Below, piece after piece: positions 26,036-33,642 of a stretch of 64,000 nucleotides of DNA. A model generated the notes under the pieces. That model was not told where the DNA came from and made no database searches. It saw only the letters and a list, made by a program, of their open reading frames with translations. Position numbers and translations under genes: made by a program. This stretch comes from Pyxidicoccus parkwaysis. GTDB lineage: Bacteria; Myxococcota; Myxococcia; Myxococcales; Myxococcaceae. Each line of letters begins with the position of its first letter. The stretch's first letter is position 1. The stretch covers positions 12,879,001 through 12,943,000 of the forward strand of contig NZ_CP071090.1 of NCBI RefSeq assembly GCF_017301735.1, in the 5' to 3' direction.

Positions 26036-28078
26036 ATGAGCTACCTGAGCCTGCCACGCTTGACCTTCAGCGGACTGTTCGAGGGCGACGTCAACACAGT
26101 CAACAACGACGTCCGCAATTACAGCAGCTCCACCTTCGAGCCGCGCTTCCAGGAGGCCTGGGTCCAGCATCCGGACGGAAAGACAACCTATAACGGTTGG
26201 TGGAACCCTGATGGCGGCAACACGTTCCGGCTGCTGGACTGCGCCGTTTCCGGCGCCGTCGGGCCGGACGGTGCGGCGGCGGGCGACGTCGCCCTGTCGC
26301 TGCGCATCGCCACGCAGACGGCACGCACGGCGGCCAAGCTGGTGGACCTGGACCCGCAATACCAGTTCGCGTCGGGCATCTGGGGCCTGCGCCTCGAGCT
26401 GACGGACGGGAAGCGGACGCTGATGGCGGGGACCTTCCAGCCTGCCTGCTTCCGCGACGTCTATTTCGGCCGGCTGACCGACAAGGTGACGGGCCAGCCC
26501 GTAGGCGGCAGCCCCGGTGCCTCGGCGCGCTTCACGGGCGTGCTGACCGAGCTCGTCTGGCATGAGGGGGCCGCCGCCTCCCCCGTGCTGGCGGCCTTCA
26601 AGGCGTCCGCGGAGAAGAACCAGGGCCGGCTGTCGCTGAGCCTGATGACCTATGGGTACAGCAAGAGCCGGGGGACGACGGACTTCACCTTTGGCCGGGT
26701 GCTGGGCACGCTGGCGCCCTGGTTCTCGGGTGAGCCGCTGACCTTCGCGCCGGGCCGCCGCTTCTCCCCCTCCATCGCGGACGCGGCCAGCGGGCCGCCC
26801 TCGGCGTCGCAATACAATATCGGCTACCTGAACGCCGCGTTTGCGCCCGGCAACACCAGCCTGGTCGTGGACTTCGGCATGTCCCTGCCGCTCTGGCTGC
26901 TGCCGTCGGGCGACAAGAACATCGTGGACGGACAGAGAATCGTGCCACAGGACCTGGGCCCCATCCGTGTGGTGGTGCTGACCCGGGCCGACACGGTCGG
27001 GGCCGACGGGACCATCAGCACCCCCATCATGGAGGGGGCGGCCGTGGCTGACAGCGACTATGTCGTGATTGGCACGCTCACCGACTATGGCGGGGCCTGG
27101 CTCGCCAGTACGGGCGGCGTCGTCAACATGGCCGTGCCGGAGGCAGCGCGGGCCCTGGTCGGCGACCATCCGCTGGCCCTGCTCATCCAGGTGAAGGGCG
27201 CTTGGACCGTGGGCATCCGCGAAAGCAATGGCGGGCAATGGGCGCGAGCCGATGATTTCGTGCAGCGCCTGGACGCGCCGGTGAAGGGCTGGGCCTCCAG
27301 CACCGTCACCCTTCATGCCATGCGCTACGGCGCGCCCTTCGCGGGGGCCAGCCTCGCCGTCTCCCTGTCCGCGCCCGACGACACCAGCGGTGGTGCCGGT
27401 CCGGACGAGGTGAAACCCCCACAGGTGAAGATCCCCAAAATCAACGTGCCGGCCGACACGGTGCGCTTCGACGCCTCCCTCACCGCCGATGACAGGGGCG
27501 TGGCCGTCCTCACCTATTACGCGGCCGACCCTGGCAATCCGCGCGAATACATCGACGGCCAGATATACGAAATCAATTACGCCCTGGCAGGCGGCGGGCA
27601 GTCGCCCCTGCCGATGTTCGAACAGGTGGCCGTGCATGTCCGCGACGGGTTCGACCCGCCGGCTACGCCCAGCTGGGAAACGGACGTCGCGCCCGTGCTG
27701 GTGCAGTACGGCAATCTCTACCCCATCATGAGCCGGGGCCTGTTCAGCTTCTCCGACTACAACACAGTCGTACAGCATGCGCGGCTGCTCTATCTGGCCT
27801 TCACCCGGCCGCCGGAGGACCCGAACTACATGCCGGCCACGCGTGACCTGTCGGCGGGCAAGCTGCGCATGATTGTCAATTGGCTGGCGACATTCCTGCC
27901 AGGCGCGCCCGGCGATTATGGGGCGCTGCCTGTGGCCAAGGTGGGAGCCACCCTGGAACCGTCGGCTCCGCCGCCCGTGCTGGGAGATGTCGCCGTTCGT
28001 CGCGGCAGTCCCGGTCTGCGCAAGGCCATCCGCAGCATGGGCCACGGCACGCCCGTGCCTCCAGGCGTGAAGGCGTGA
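26036..28078 (+). CDS. VioB N-terminal-half-like protein
   Basis: 680 residues from the ATG at 26036 (GGGAGG upstream). No signal peptide. The start SYLSLPRLTFSGLF followed by DVNTVNND matches the pattern that opens VioB (short strand, PR.xF.G, then N..T.N.D), and the end carries YPIMSRGLFSFSDY and NYMPATRDLSAGKLRMIVNW, which parallels VioB's central FMSDKVFSLAD and YYMPSTRELS region. VioB, RebD and StaD are large oxidative enzymes that dimerise imines of aromatic alpha-keto acids in bisindole synthesis. Here the chain stops where the ferritin-like half of VioB would start, and that half is encoded next. Homology is recalled rather than computed, so the reaction is not assigned. Confidence 0.65.
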   Translation: MSYLSLPRLTFSGLFEGDVNTVNNDVRNYSSSTFEPRFQEAWVQHPDGKTTYNGWWNPDGGNTFRLLDCAVSGAVGPDGAAAGDVALSLRIATQTARTAAKLVDLDPQYQFASGIWGLRLELTDGKRTLMAGTFQPACFRDVYFGRLTDKVTGQPVGGSPGASARFTGVLTELVWHEGAAASPVLAAFKASAEKNQGRLSLSLMTYGYSKSRGTTDFTFGRVLGTLAPWFSGEPLTFAPGRRFSPSIADAASGPPSASQYNIGYLNAAFAPGNTSLVVDFGMSLPLWLLPSGDKNIVDGQRIVPQDLGPIRVVVLTRADTVGADGTISTPIMEGAAVADSDYVVIGTLTDYGGAWLASTGGVVNMAVPEAARALVGDHPLALLIQVKGAWTVGIRESNGGQWARADDFVQRLDAPVKGWASSTVTLHAMRYGAPFAGASLAVSLSAPDDTSGGAGPDEVKPPQVKIPKINVPADTVRFDASLTADDRGVAVLTYYAADPGNPREYIDGQIYEINYALAGGGQSPLPMFEQVAVHVRDGFDPPATPSWETDVAPVLVQYGNLYPIMSRGLFSFSDYNTVVQHARLLYLAFTRPPEDPNYMPATRDLSAGKLRMIVNWLATFLPGAPGDYGALPVAKVGATLEPSAPPPVLGDVAVRRGSPGLRKAIRSMGHGTPVPPGVKA

Positions 28079-28094
28079 GAGGGAGGACCCTGCC

Positions 28095-29132
28095 ATGCTG
28101 AAAATCAATCCCAGATATGTCGCCCAGGTGCGAGCCGCCGCAGGCCCCGAGGACCTGCACGGGATGGTGCAGAGCGCCATCGAGCTGGAACATGCGACGA
28201 TTCCCACCTATCTGTGCGCCTATTTCACCCTCAAGCGCGGGACCAACCAGCCCATCGCCGAGATCATCCGTTCCGTGTTGATCGAGGAGATGCTGCACAT
28301 GTCCATCGCGTCGAACCTGCTGATTGCGCTGGGCGGCCATCCCTCCATCGACAACCCGGCCTTCGTGCCGAAATATCCCGGCCCTCTGCCCATGGGCATC
28401 GGCGACGGGCTGATTGTCCCTCTGGCCCGATGCTCCATCGAGCTGGTGCGCGATGTCTTCATGAAGATTGAGGAGCCGGTGGACCCCCTGCCGCTGAAAG
28501 CGTTCGCGGCGGAGACGCCCAGCTACTCCACCATCGGCGAGTTCTATGCGGCCATCGCCGACAAGCTTCGTGAATTCGGACCGTCCGCCTTTTCGCGGCC
28601 GTCGGGCCCGCAGATGCTGAACAACAACTGGTTCCCCGCCGACGAGCTGTTCAGGATTCATGATGTCGACAGCGCCTGCTCCGCCATCGACATCATCGTG
28701 CGGCAGGGCGAGGGCACGAAAATCAGCCCCGTGGACCTGGAGGGTGGCATTGCCCACTACTACCGGTTCGAGCAGATTGTGAAAGGCCGGCGGCTGGTGG
28801 CCGCGCCCAAGGCTGAACACGGCTATGCCTTCGCGGGCGCGCCGCTGACGCTGGACCTGCGCAATGTCTGGAACATGCAGGAGAACCCGGACCCCGACAA
28901 ACTGCCGCCCGGCTCGCGGGCGCGGCAGGTCTCGCTCCAGTTCGCCGCCGCCTACACCAGCCTGCTGCGCGCCCTGCACGAGGCCTTCAACGGCAAGCCA
29001 GACGCCATCAACCAGGCCATGGGCCTCATGTACGAACTGCGTCTGCTGTCGCAGCAGGTGCTGGAGACGCCGTTGCCCGACTCGCCGGGCCAGTCCACCG
29101 GCCTCTCCTTCCGCTACCAGCCGTCCATCTGA
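28095..29132 (+). CDS. Ferritin-like protein, VioB C-terminal-half type
   Basis: 345 residues, starting 16 bp after the preceding stop with GGGAGG as ribosome binding site. The helical core shows IELEHATIPTYLCAYF, then LIEEMLHMSIASNLLIALGG (ExxH iron-binding pattern), and a later helix GIAHYYRFEQIVKGRR; these are the candidate metal-ligand helices of the ferritin-like domain found in VioB-type enzymes. Together with the 680-residue partner the total length (1025) is close to that of VioB (about 1000), so the pair looks like a split version acting as a complex. No VioA-type amine oxidase is nearby, so a violacein-like product is not implied. Cytoplasmic. Confidence 0.75.
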   Translation: MLKINPRYVAQVRAAAGPEDLHGMVQSAIELEHATIPTYLCAYFTLKRGTNQPIAEIIRSVLIEEMLHMSIASNLLIALGGHPSIDNPAFVPKYPGPLPMGIGDGLIVPLARCSIELVRDVFMKIEEPVDPLPLKAFAAETPSYSTIGEFYAAIADKLREFGPSAFSRPSGPQMLNNNWFPADELFRIHDVDSACSAIDIIVRQGEGTKISPVDLEGGIAHYYRFEQIVKGRRLVAAPKAEHGYAFAGAPLTLDLRNVWNMQENPDPDKLPPGSRARQVSLQFAAAYTSLLRALHEAFNGKPDAINQAMGLMYELRLLSQQVLETPLPDSPGQSTGLSFRYQPSI

Positions 29133-29162
29133 CCCGTACAACGACAGAAGGGAAGAACCTCC

Positions 29163-30224
29163 ATGCGCGCATCCCTGATGCCGGCTTGCGTCGCCGGCGC
29201 CCTGCTGCTGGCCGGTGCCGCCCTGCCGGCGGCGGCGGATACCGACAGCGGCCCGGTCAGCCCCGTCTATTCCACACGCGGCATCCACAACCCCGCCGCC
29301 TATAGCAATTGCGATCCGGCCGACTGCCTGGTCGGCCGCGCCCAGGGGGAGCCGAGCGATCCGCTCTATCCCGTCTACTGGACGGCCAGCTGGAACATGT
29401 ATGTCGTCACCAACCATTACGACAAGTATTCACCGCCCTATGACGGCAAGCCGCCAGCAGCACTGGTGGAGGGCAAGGATTACACGGTCTCCAAGGGGTG
29501 GACCTATTACGACAGCACCTGGACGGGCGGCACCGGCACCGGTGCCATGATGGAGTATTACGAGAAGAAGTGCCTGCCCATCTTCCCCATCGACAACAGC
29601 TTCTCCTGTTCCTTCATCTCCCTGGGCAACCGGGCCTTCTTCGTCACGTATGACGACCGGCCCAACTGGATGCCCAAGGTCTGTCTGTTCTCGCCCCTGA
29701 ACCACCCGCCGCGCCGCAACTTCATCCAGCACCTGCCCTACAGCAAGGGAGACAGCCAGCGCATCTCCGGCAATGTCGTCCAGGGCTATTCGGTGTGGGT
29801 CAGCCGCAAGACGGGGGCGGTGACCCAGGTGGGCGTCTCGCCGGACCGCACCCAGGATGGCGACATCATGTTTGGCTATGGCTTCAACACTGCGTATACG
29901 CCGGACGCCACTGACAAGAACGCCGCTCCCTACCGCCATCCGCAGAGCTTCTATTTCTCAGGCTTCCCAGGGTACCCGAAGGCTCTGTTGAAGAAGCCCG
30001 TCTATCCATTCGCGCCCATCGTCAGCCAGAACTACACCAGCTTCTCCATGCTGAAGCCGGACCCGGCCAAGACCTGGAACCAGGTGGCCGACGCGATGGT
30101 GAACAACCCGCCGCCCTGCCAACTGTTTGAGCCGCCCAAGAACGCCAAGGCCGCTGGGGTCAAGGAGGAGGGCACGGCTGAACAGCCCGCGCCCGGCACC
30201 TGGGGCGACATCCCTGGTAAGTGA
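29163..30224 (+). CDS. Secreted protein of unknown function, third gene of the VioB-like operon
   Basis: 353 residues, 30 bp after the ferritin-like gene with GGGAAG as ribosome binding site. Sec signal peptide with cleavage after AAA-D (residue about 26). The mature protein is aromatic-rich (many Tyr and Trp) with repeated phrases such as YPVYWTASWNMYVV, YYDSTWTGG, GYSVWVSRKTGAV and MMEYYEKKCLPIF, two probable disulphides and a Pro-rich C-terminus. No family recognised. Its fixed position after two cytoplasmic VioB-half proteins suggests that the operon product or its substrate is handled outside the cytoplasm, but that is inference. Confidence 0.7.
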   Translation: MRASLMPACVAGALLLAGAALPAAADTDSGPVSPVYSTRGIHNPAAYSNCDPADCLVGRAQGEPSDPLYPVYWTASWNMYVVTNHYDKYSPPYDGKPPAALVEGKDYTVSKGWTYYDSTWTGGTGTGAMMEYYEKKCLPIFPIDNSFSCSFISLGNRAFFVTYDDRPNWMPKVCLFSPLNHPPRRNFIQHLPYSKGDSQRISGNVVQGYSVWVSRKTGAVTQVGVSPDRTQDGDIMFGYGFNTAYTPDATDKNAAPYRHPQSFYFSGFPGYPKALLKKPVYPFAPIVSQNYTSFSMLKPDPAKTWNQVADAMVNNPPPCQLFEPPKNAKAAGVKEEGTAEQPAPGTWGDIPGK

Positions 30225-30264
30225 CGATGGGCGGAATGGAGGCTCTGTTGCTGGTGCAGTTTCG

Positions 30265-31242
30265 CTACCCGCGAATGAGCCCCGTCATGATTGCCGCGGA
30301 CAGCGCCACCGCGCCTGCGACCACGACCAGGAAGGTCCGCTCTGCCCGTTGCGTCGGCTGCCCGTGGTGCAGCATCACCCTGCGAATGCCAGCGGCGCCG
30401 TGGACTCCAAGCGCGACCACGGCGAGGAAGTAATAGGGCGCAAGGCGCGCGCTCCATGGGTCTGTCAGCAGGCCCTCGGAGGCCCAGGCCCAGCCCGTAT
30501 CGACGTGCCTCAGCAGGCGTGCGCGAAGGACCGCCGAGACGTGCGAGAGGAAGAACATCGCGAGGTAGAGCGCCGAGGCGGCCTGCAATGAGTCGAGCCA
30601 GCTGACTGTGTATGGAAGCTTGCGCCGCAACAGGATGAGACCGCTGAGCATCTGGAAGGTGATGCTTCCCAGCAACACAGCTTCGATGAGCGGGTGCCGA
30701 TACACCAGCCGGAGGGTGTGCATGATGGCGGTATGCCGCTCTCCACCCCACAGTGCGCCGACATGATTGACCAGATGGGCTGCGGCAAAGCAGGTCACCA
30801 GCACCGCTGAAACGCCGTGCGCGAACGCCAGTCGCCCCTGCGCCGGCTGCGCCCCTTCGCTGGGGCGATGCGACGGCCGCTCCCAGAACGCGATGCAGGC
30901 GGACACAAGCCAGAGCACGAGCCACACGTGCAGTCCCTTGAACGGAACGGCCCGCTGAAAATCCAGCCAGCCTCCGAGAAGGCTGTAGAGCGGAGGAGTT
31001 CCGACCACGGCGAAGGCAATCCACCGCGAACGGGGATGGAGGCGGTGGTCCAGTCGGTGCGCGATGAGCAGCCCGATGACTGGAACCCCCATCGAGATGA
31101 CGAGAAAGATGGGACCGAGCGCCGGCCCGGACCAGATGAGGACCGGGTAGGCAAGCGCCGCAAGGGCGGGGAGGGTGCGGCTGAGACGGCGGGTGACTGT
31201 CGATGGCAGGCCGTCGAGGGAGGGGGCCGTGGCGACGTTCAA
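30265..31242 (-). CDS. Integral membrane protein, cytochrome-b-like
   Basis: 325 residues from a TTG at 31242 (no ATG or GTG gives a better start). About eight membrane segments. Conserved-looking histidines sit in or near helices (AAHLVNHVG, FFLSHVSAVL, VALGVHGAAG), the spacing typical of di-haem four-helix cytochromes such as succinate dehydrogenase anchors, so haem b binding is possible. It is divergent from the MocR-type regulator at 31333, with 90 bp between starts, which suggests control by that regulator. Substrate unknown. Confidence 0.7.
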   Translation of the reverse strand: MNVATAPSLDGLPSTVTRRLSRTLPALAALAYPVLIWSGPALGPIFLVISMGVPVIGLLIAHRLDHRLHPRSRWIAFAVVGTPPLYSLLGGWLDFQRAVPFKGLHVWLVLWLVSACIAFWERPSHRPSEGAQPAQGRLAFAHGVSAVLVTCFAAAHLVNHVGALWGGERHTAIMHTLRLVYRHPLIEAVLLGSITFQMLSGLILLRRKLPYTVSWLDSLQAASALYLAMFFLSHVSAVLRARLLRHVDTGWAWASEGLLTDPWSARLAPYYFLAVVALGVHGAAGIRRVMLHHGQPTQRAERTFLVVVAGAVALSAAIMTGLIRG

Positions 31243-31289
31243 GGTGGCTCTCGCTTTGAGTGCTGTCCGAGATGACCGTAGCGTCCGGC

Positions 31290-31332
31290 TGGACTATCCA
31301 TTGGGTCCAATTCCGAAGAATCGAGTGGACCA
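31290..31332. promoter_or_regulatory. Candidate MocR operator
   Basis: Three half-site-like words occur just before the regulator start: TGGACTA (31290-31296), GGGTCCA (31303-31309) and TGGACCA (31326-31332); the second and third are near mirror images. MocR-type proteins bind repeated sites between themselves and a divergent target, which fits this place. Not proven. Confidence 0.4.
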
Positions 31333-32754
31333 ATGCTGAGCCTTCCTCCGCGCCAGTCGGGCACGACCCTCACGCAGTGGCTGTACGAGGAGCTGCGGCG
31401 GGCGATGCTTTCCGGCCGGCTCCGGCGCGGTGCCTCGCTTCCGACGACGCGCGCCCTCGCGGCGGAGTACGGAATCTCCCGAAGAATCGTGGTCGAGGTG
31501 TTCGAGCGCCTGCGTGATGAAGGGTACCTGCACGCGCGGGTCGGGGTGGGCACCCGGGTCAGCGAGAATCTTCCGGAGGATTCCCTGGCCGGTCCTGTCT
31601 CGCCCTCTCGCCCGAGGCGAGCAATCAATCCACTCGAGAACCTCGCGCAGCACGCGGTGCACGGCTGGCCGGTCCGGCCGTTCCGCGCCTTCGAGCCGGC
31701 CTTGTCCGAGTTCCCGGTCGAGCTCTGGGCGCGGCTCACTTCACGCTGCATGCGCCGAGCGGGTGGGGCCATCCTCGCGGGCGGAGATTCCGCCGGGCTG
31801 CGTGCGCTGCGCGAGGCCATCGCCGAATACCTCGGCGCCTCACGCGGCGTGGCGTGCTCGGCCGACGACATCATCGTGACCTCGGGGGCGCAGCAGGGGC
31901 TCGACCTGCTGGCGAGGGTGCTGTTGCGACCTGACGATTCGGTGTGGGTCGAGGACCCCGCGTACCCCGATGCAGTCGAAATCTTCCGGCTGACCGGCGC
32001 GAAGGTCGTTCCCGTCGCGGTGGATGCGCATGGCATCGACCCGAAAATCGGACGCGCCCGGTGCCCGCGGCCGAAGGCCATCTACCTGACCCCGGCCCAC
32101 CAGTTTCCTCTCGGCATGAGCTTGCGGCTCGACCGTCGCCTCGAGCTGCTGCAGTGGACGCGCAAGGAGCAGACCGTCGTCATCGAGGATGACTACGACA
32201 GCGAGTTCCGCTTCTCGGGGAAGCCCCTTCCGGCGCTCAAGGGGCTCGGCGCGTCCGAGCACGTGTTCCTGGTTGGGACCTTCAGCAAGTGTCTCTTTCC
32301 CTCGCTTCGCCTCGGCTACATCGTGGCCCCGCAGCGGTGGCGCGACCCGCTGCTCCGGCTGCGCCGACAGGTCGAGCGCTATCCGCCCGGGCTCCCCCAG
32401 CTCGTGCTCGCCTCGTTCCTCGCGGAGGGACACTTCGCCAGGCACCTGCGACGAATGCGCGAGCTGTACGCGGGCAGACTCGCGCTGCTTCGGAGCGAAG
32501 TCGGCTCGCGGCTGGGCGGGTTGCTACAGATTCCGGACGTCGAAGCCGGACTCAACACGCCCGCATATCTCCTGGGCTCGATGACCTCTCGTGAGGCGGT
32601 CGAACGCGCGCGCCGCAGGGAGCTCGAGGTCTGGCCGTTGGAGCGCTATGCGCTCGCCCGGAAGGACCTTCGCGGACTGTTGCTGGGCTTCGCGGCGTTG
32701 AGCGACCGGCAGATTCGCAAGGGTGTGACGGAGCTGGCGCGCGCCCTGGGATAG
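31333..32754 (+). CDS. MocR/GntR-type regulator with aminotransferase-like domain
   Basis: 473 residues. Residues about 10-80 are a GntR-type winged helix (YEELRRAMLSGRLRRGASLP, TTRALAAEYGISRRIVVEVFERL). The rest is a fold-type I PLP-dependent aminotransferase-like domain with the PLP-binding Lys319 in TFSKCLFPSLRLGY and the DDYDSEFR motif where PLP-binding Asp/Tyr lie. Proteins of this class sense PLP or amino-compound ligands and control PLP metabolism or uptake genes. The divergent membrane protein is the likely target. I do not assign pdxR because no PLP-synthesis gene is adjacent. Confidence 0.9.
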   Translation: MLSLPPRQSGTTLTQWLYEELRRAMLSGRLRRGASLPTTRALAAEYGISRRIVVEVFERLRDEGYLHARVGVGTRVSENLPEDSLAGPVSPSRPRRAINPLENLAQHAVHGWPVRPFRAFEPALSEFPVELWARLTSRCMRRAGGAILAGGDSAGLRALREAIAEYLGASRGVACSADDIIVTSGAQQGLDLLARVLLRPDDSVWVEDPAYPDAVEIFRLTGAKVVPVAVDAHGIDPKIGRARCPRPKAIYLTPAHQFPLGMSLRLDRRLELLQWTRKEQTVVIEDDYDSEFRFSGKPLPALKGLGASEHVFLVGTFSKCLFPSLRLGYIVAPQRWRDPLLRLRRQVERYPPGLPQLVLASFLAEGHFARHLRRMRELYAGRLALLRSEVGSRLGGLLQIPDVEAGLNTPAYLLGSMTSREAVERARRRELEVWPLERYALARKDLRGLLLGFAALSDRQIRKGVTELARALG

Positions 32755-32757
32755 GAA

Positions 32758-32802
32758 CCGCGTGGCAGACGGGCCCCGGTGTCGGGACCGCCTTCCACGC
32801 GG
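32758..32802. terminator. Inverted repeat between convergent genes
   Basis: CCGCGTGG (32758-32765) pairs with CCACGCGG (32795-32802), with a GC-rich 29-base interior that can itself fold. It lies between the regulator stop and the stop of the LysM gene. Confidence 0.35.
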
Positions 32803-32828
32803 GGCGAGGTGCTGCTGGGGGCTGTCGG

Positions 32829-33437
32829 TCAGTAGCCGACGTAGCCGCTGCCGTTGCTGAGTCCCTTGATGCCGGGGACGTTGGACACCGAGCCGTAGCG
32901 CGCGATGGAGTAGCGGACGCCCGCGATGATGTTGTCCACCGGGTTGCGGATGTTGTCGTGGCCGGGGAGCTTGTACGAGTCGAACGTCGGCTGGATGGTC
33001 TGCATCAGGCCGATGGAGGGCGTGCCCTTCTTCGCGTTGGAGTCCCAGAGGTTGATGGCGTTCGGGTTCCCGCTCGACTCGTGCTGGATGATCTTCGCGA
33101 TGTCCTGGGGGTTCATCTTGTCCGCCGGGACGCCGTTCGCCTTGAGGATGTCCATCGCCTGCTTGATCCAGTCACCGACCTGGCCCTTGGGCACGTCACC
33201 CGTGGCCTGCGTCCCGGAGGTCTTGTCAGTGCCGCCCTTCAGGTCCGGGCCCTTGGCGCTGGTGCCCCCCGCCTGGAACTCGTCCTTGCTGCCCGGAATC
33301 TTGAGCTTCGCGCCCGCGAAAATGAGGTCCGCGTTCTTGATGTTGGGGTTCGCCTTCATCAGCGAGCCCACGTCCGTCTTGAAACGCTTCGCGAGGCTGC
33401 TCAGCGTGTCGCCAGACTTGATCCGATAGTCACTCAT
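32829..33437 (-). CDS. LysM plus lytic-transglycosylase-like protein
   Basis: 202 residues. Residues 3-48 form one LysM domain (YRIKSGDTLSSLAKRF, LMKANPNI, AGAKLKIPG), which binds peptidoglycan. After a Gly/Thr-rich linker, residues about 85-200 form a small SLT-type domain; Glu in IIQHESSGNP is the expected catalytic acid and SIGLMQTIQPTF is the family's second motif. So it should cleave glycan strands. It lacks a Sec signal peptide, so release may need another route, as with phage tail or effector-type lysozymes. An inverted repeat lies upstream of it. Confidence 0.88.
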   Translation of the reverse strand: MSDYRIKSGDTLSSLAKRFKTDVGSLMKANPNIKNADLIFAGAKLKIPGSKDEFQAGGTSAKGPDLKGGTDKTSGTQATGDVPKGQVGDWIKQAMDILKANGVPADKMNPQDIAKIIQHESSGNPNAINLWDSNAKKGTPSIGLMQTIQPTFDSYKLPGHDNIRNPVDNIIAGVRYSIARYGSVSNVPGIKGLSNGSGYVGY

Positions 33438-33505
33438 GGGGGGAACCTCGCGGGGGGGCCGAAAACGTTATGACTGATTCTCGGGAGCTGATTTCAGGAG
33501 TTTCG

Positions 33506-33527
33506 CCTACATTTACGTTTTTGTAGG
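33506..33527. promoter_or_regulatory. Hairpin-like inverted repeat upstream of the LysM gene
   Basis: CCTACA (33506-33511) and TGTAGG (33522-33527) flank an AT-rich 10-base centre, about 70 bp upstream of the LysM start, in the only AT-rich patch of this region. It could be an operator or part of the promoter. Confidence 0.3.
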
Positions 33528-33601
33528 TGCGTTCCCTTCCTGACCCCCAGTCACCGGGAGGCGGGGCTCTCACCTGGCACCTGCGGCCCTCTCCGGCGCG
33601 A

Positions 33602-33633
33602 GCCCCGCGGAGGAGCACCGTCCTCCGCGGGGC
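33602..33633 (-). terminator. Terminator after the 33643-35262 lipoprotein gene
   Basis: A perfect 13-bp stem (33602-33614 with 33621-33633; core CCCCGCGGAGGA) with a 6-base loop starts 10 bp past the stop codon. Confidence 0.75.
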
Positions 33634-33642
33634 CCTCCCGCG

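Noticed and set aside
26012-28207. 731-codon open frame antisense to the VioB-like gene
   Set aside because: The plus strand has the recognisable start, ribosome binding site and operon spacing; the antisense frame has no such signals.
26036-29132. Violacein, rebeccamycin or staurosporine pathway
   Set aside because: Only VioB-like halves are present; there is no VioA/RebO amine oxidase, VioE, VioC or VioD in the window.
31333-32754. Naming the MocR-type regulator pdxR
   Set aside because: No pdxS/pdxT or other PLP-synthesis gene is adjacent, so the specific role is not supported.
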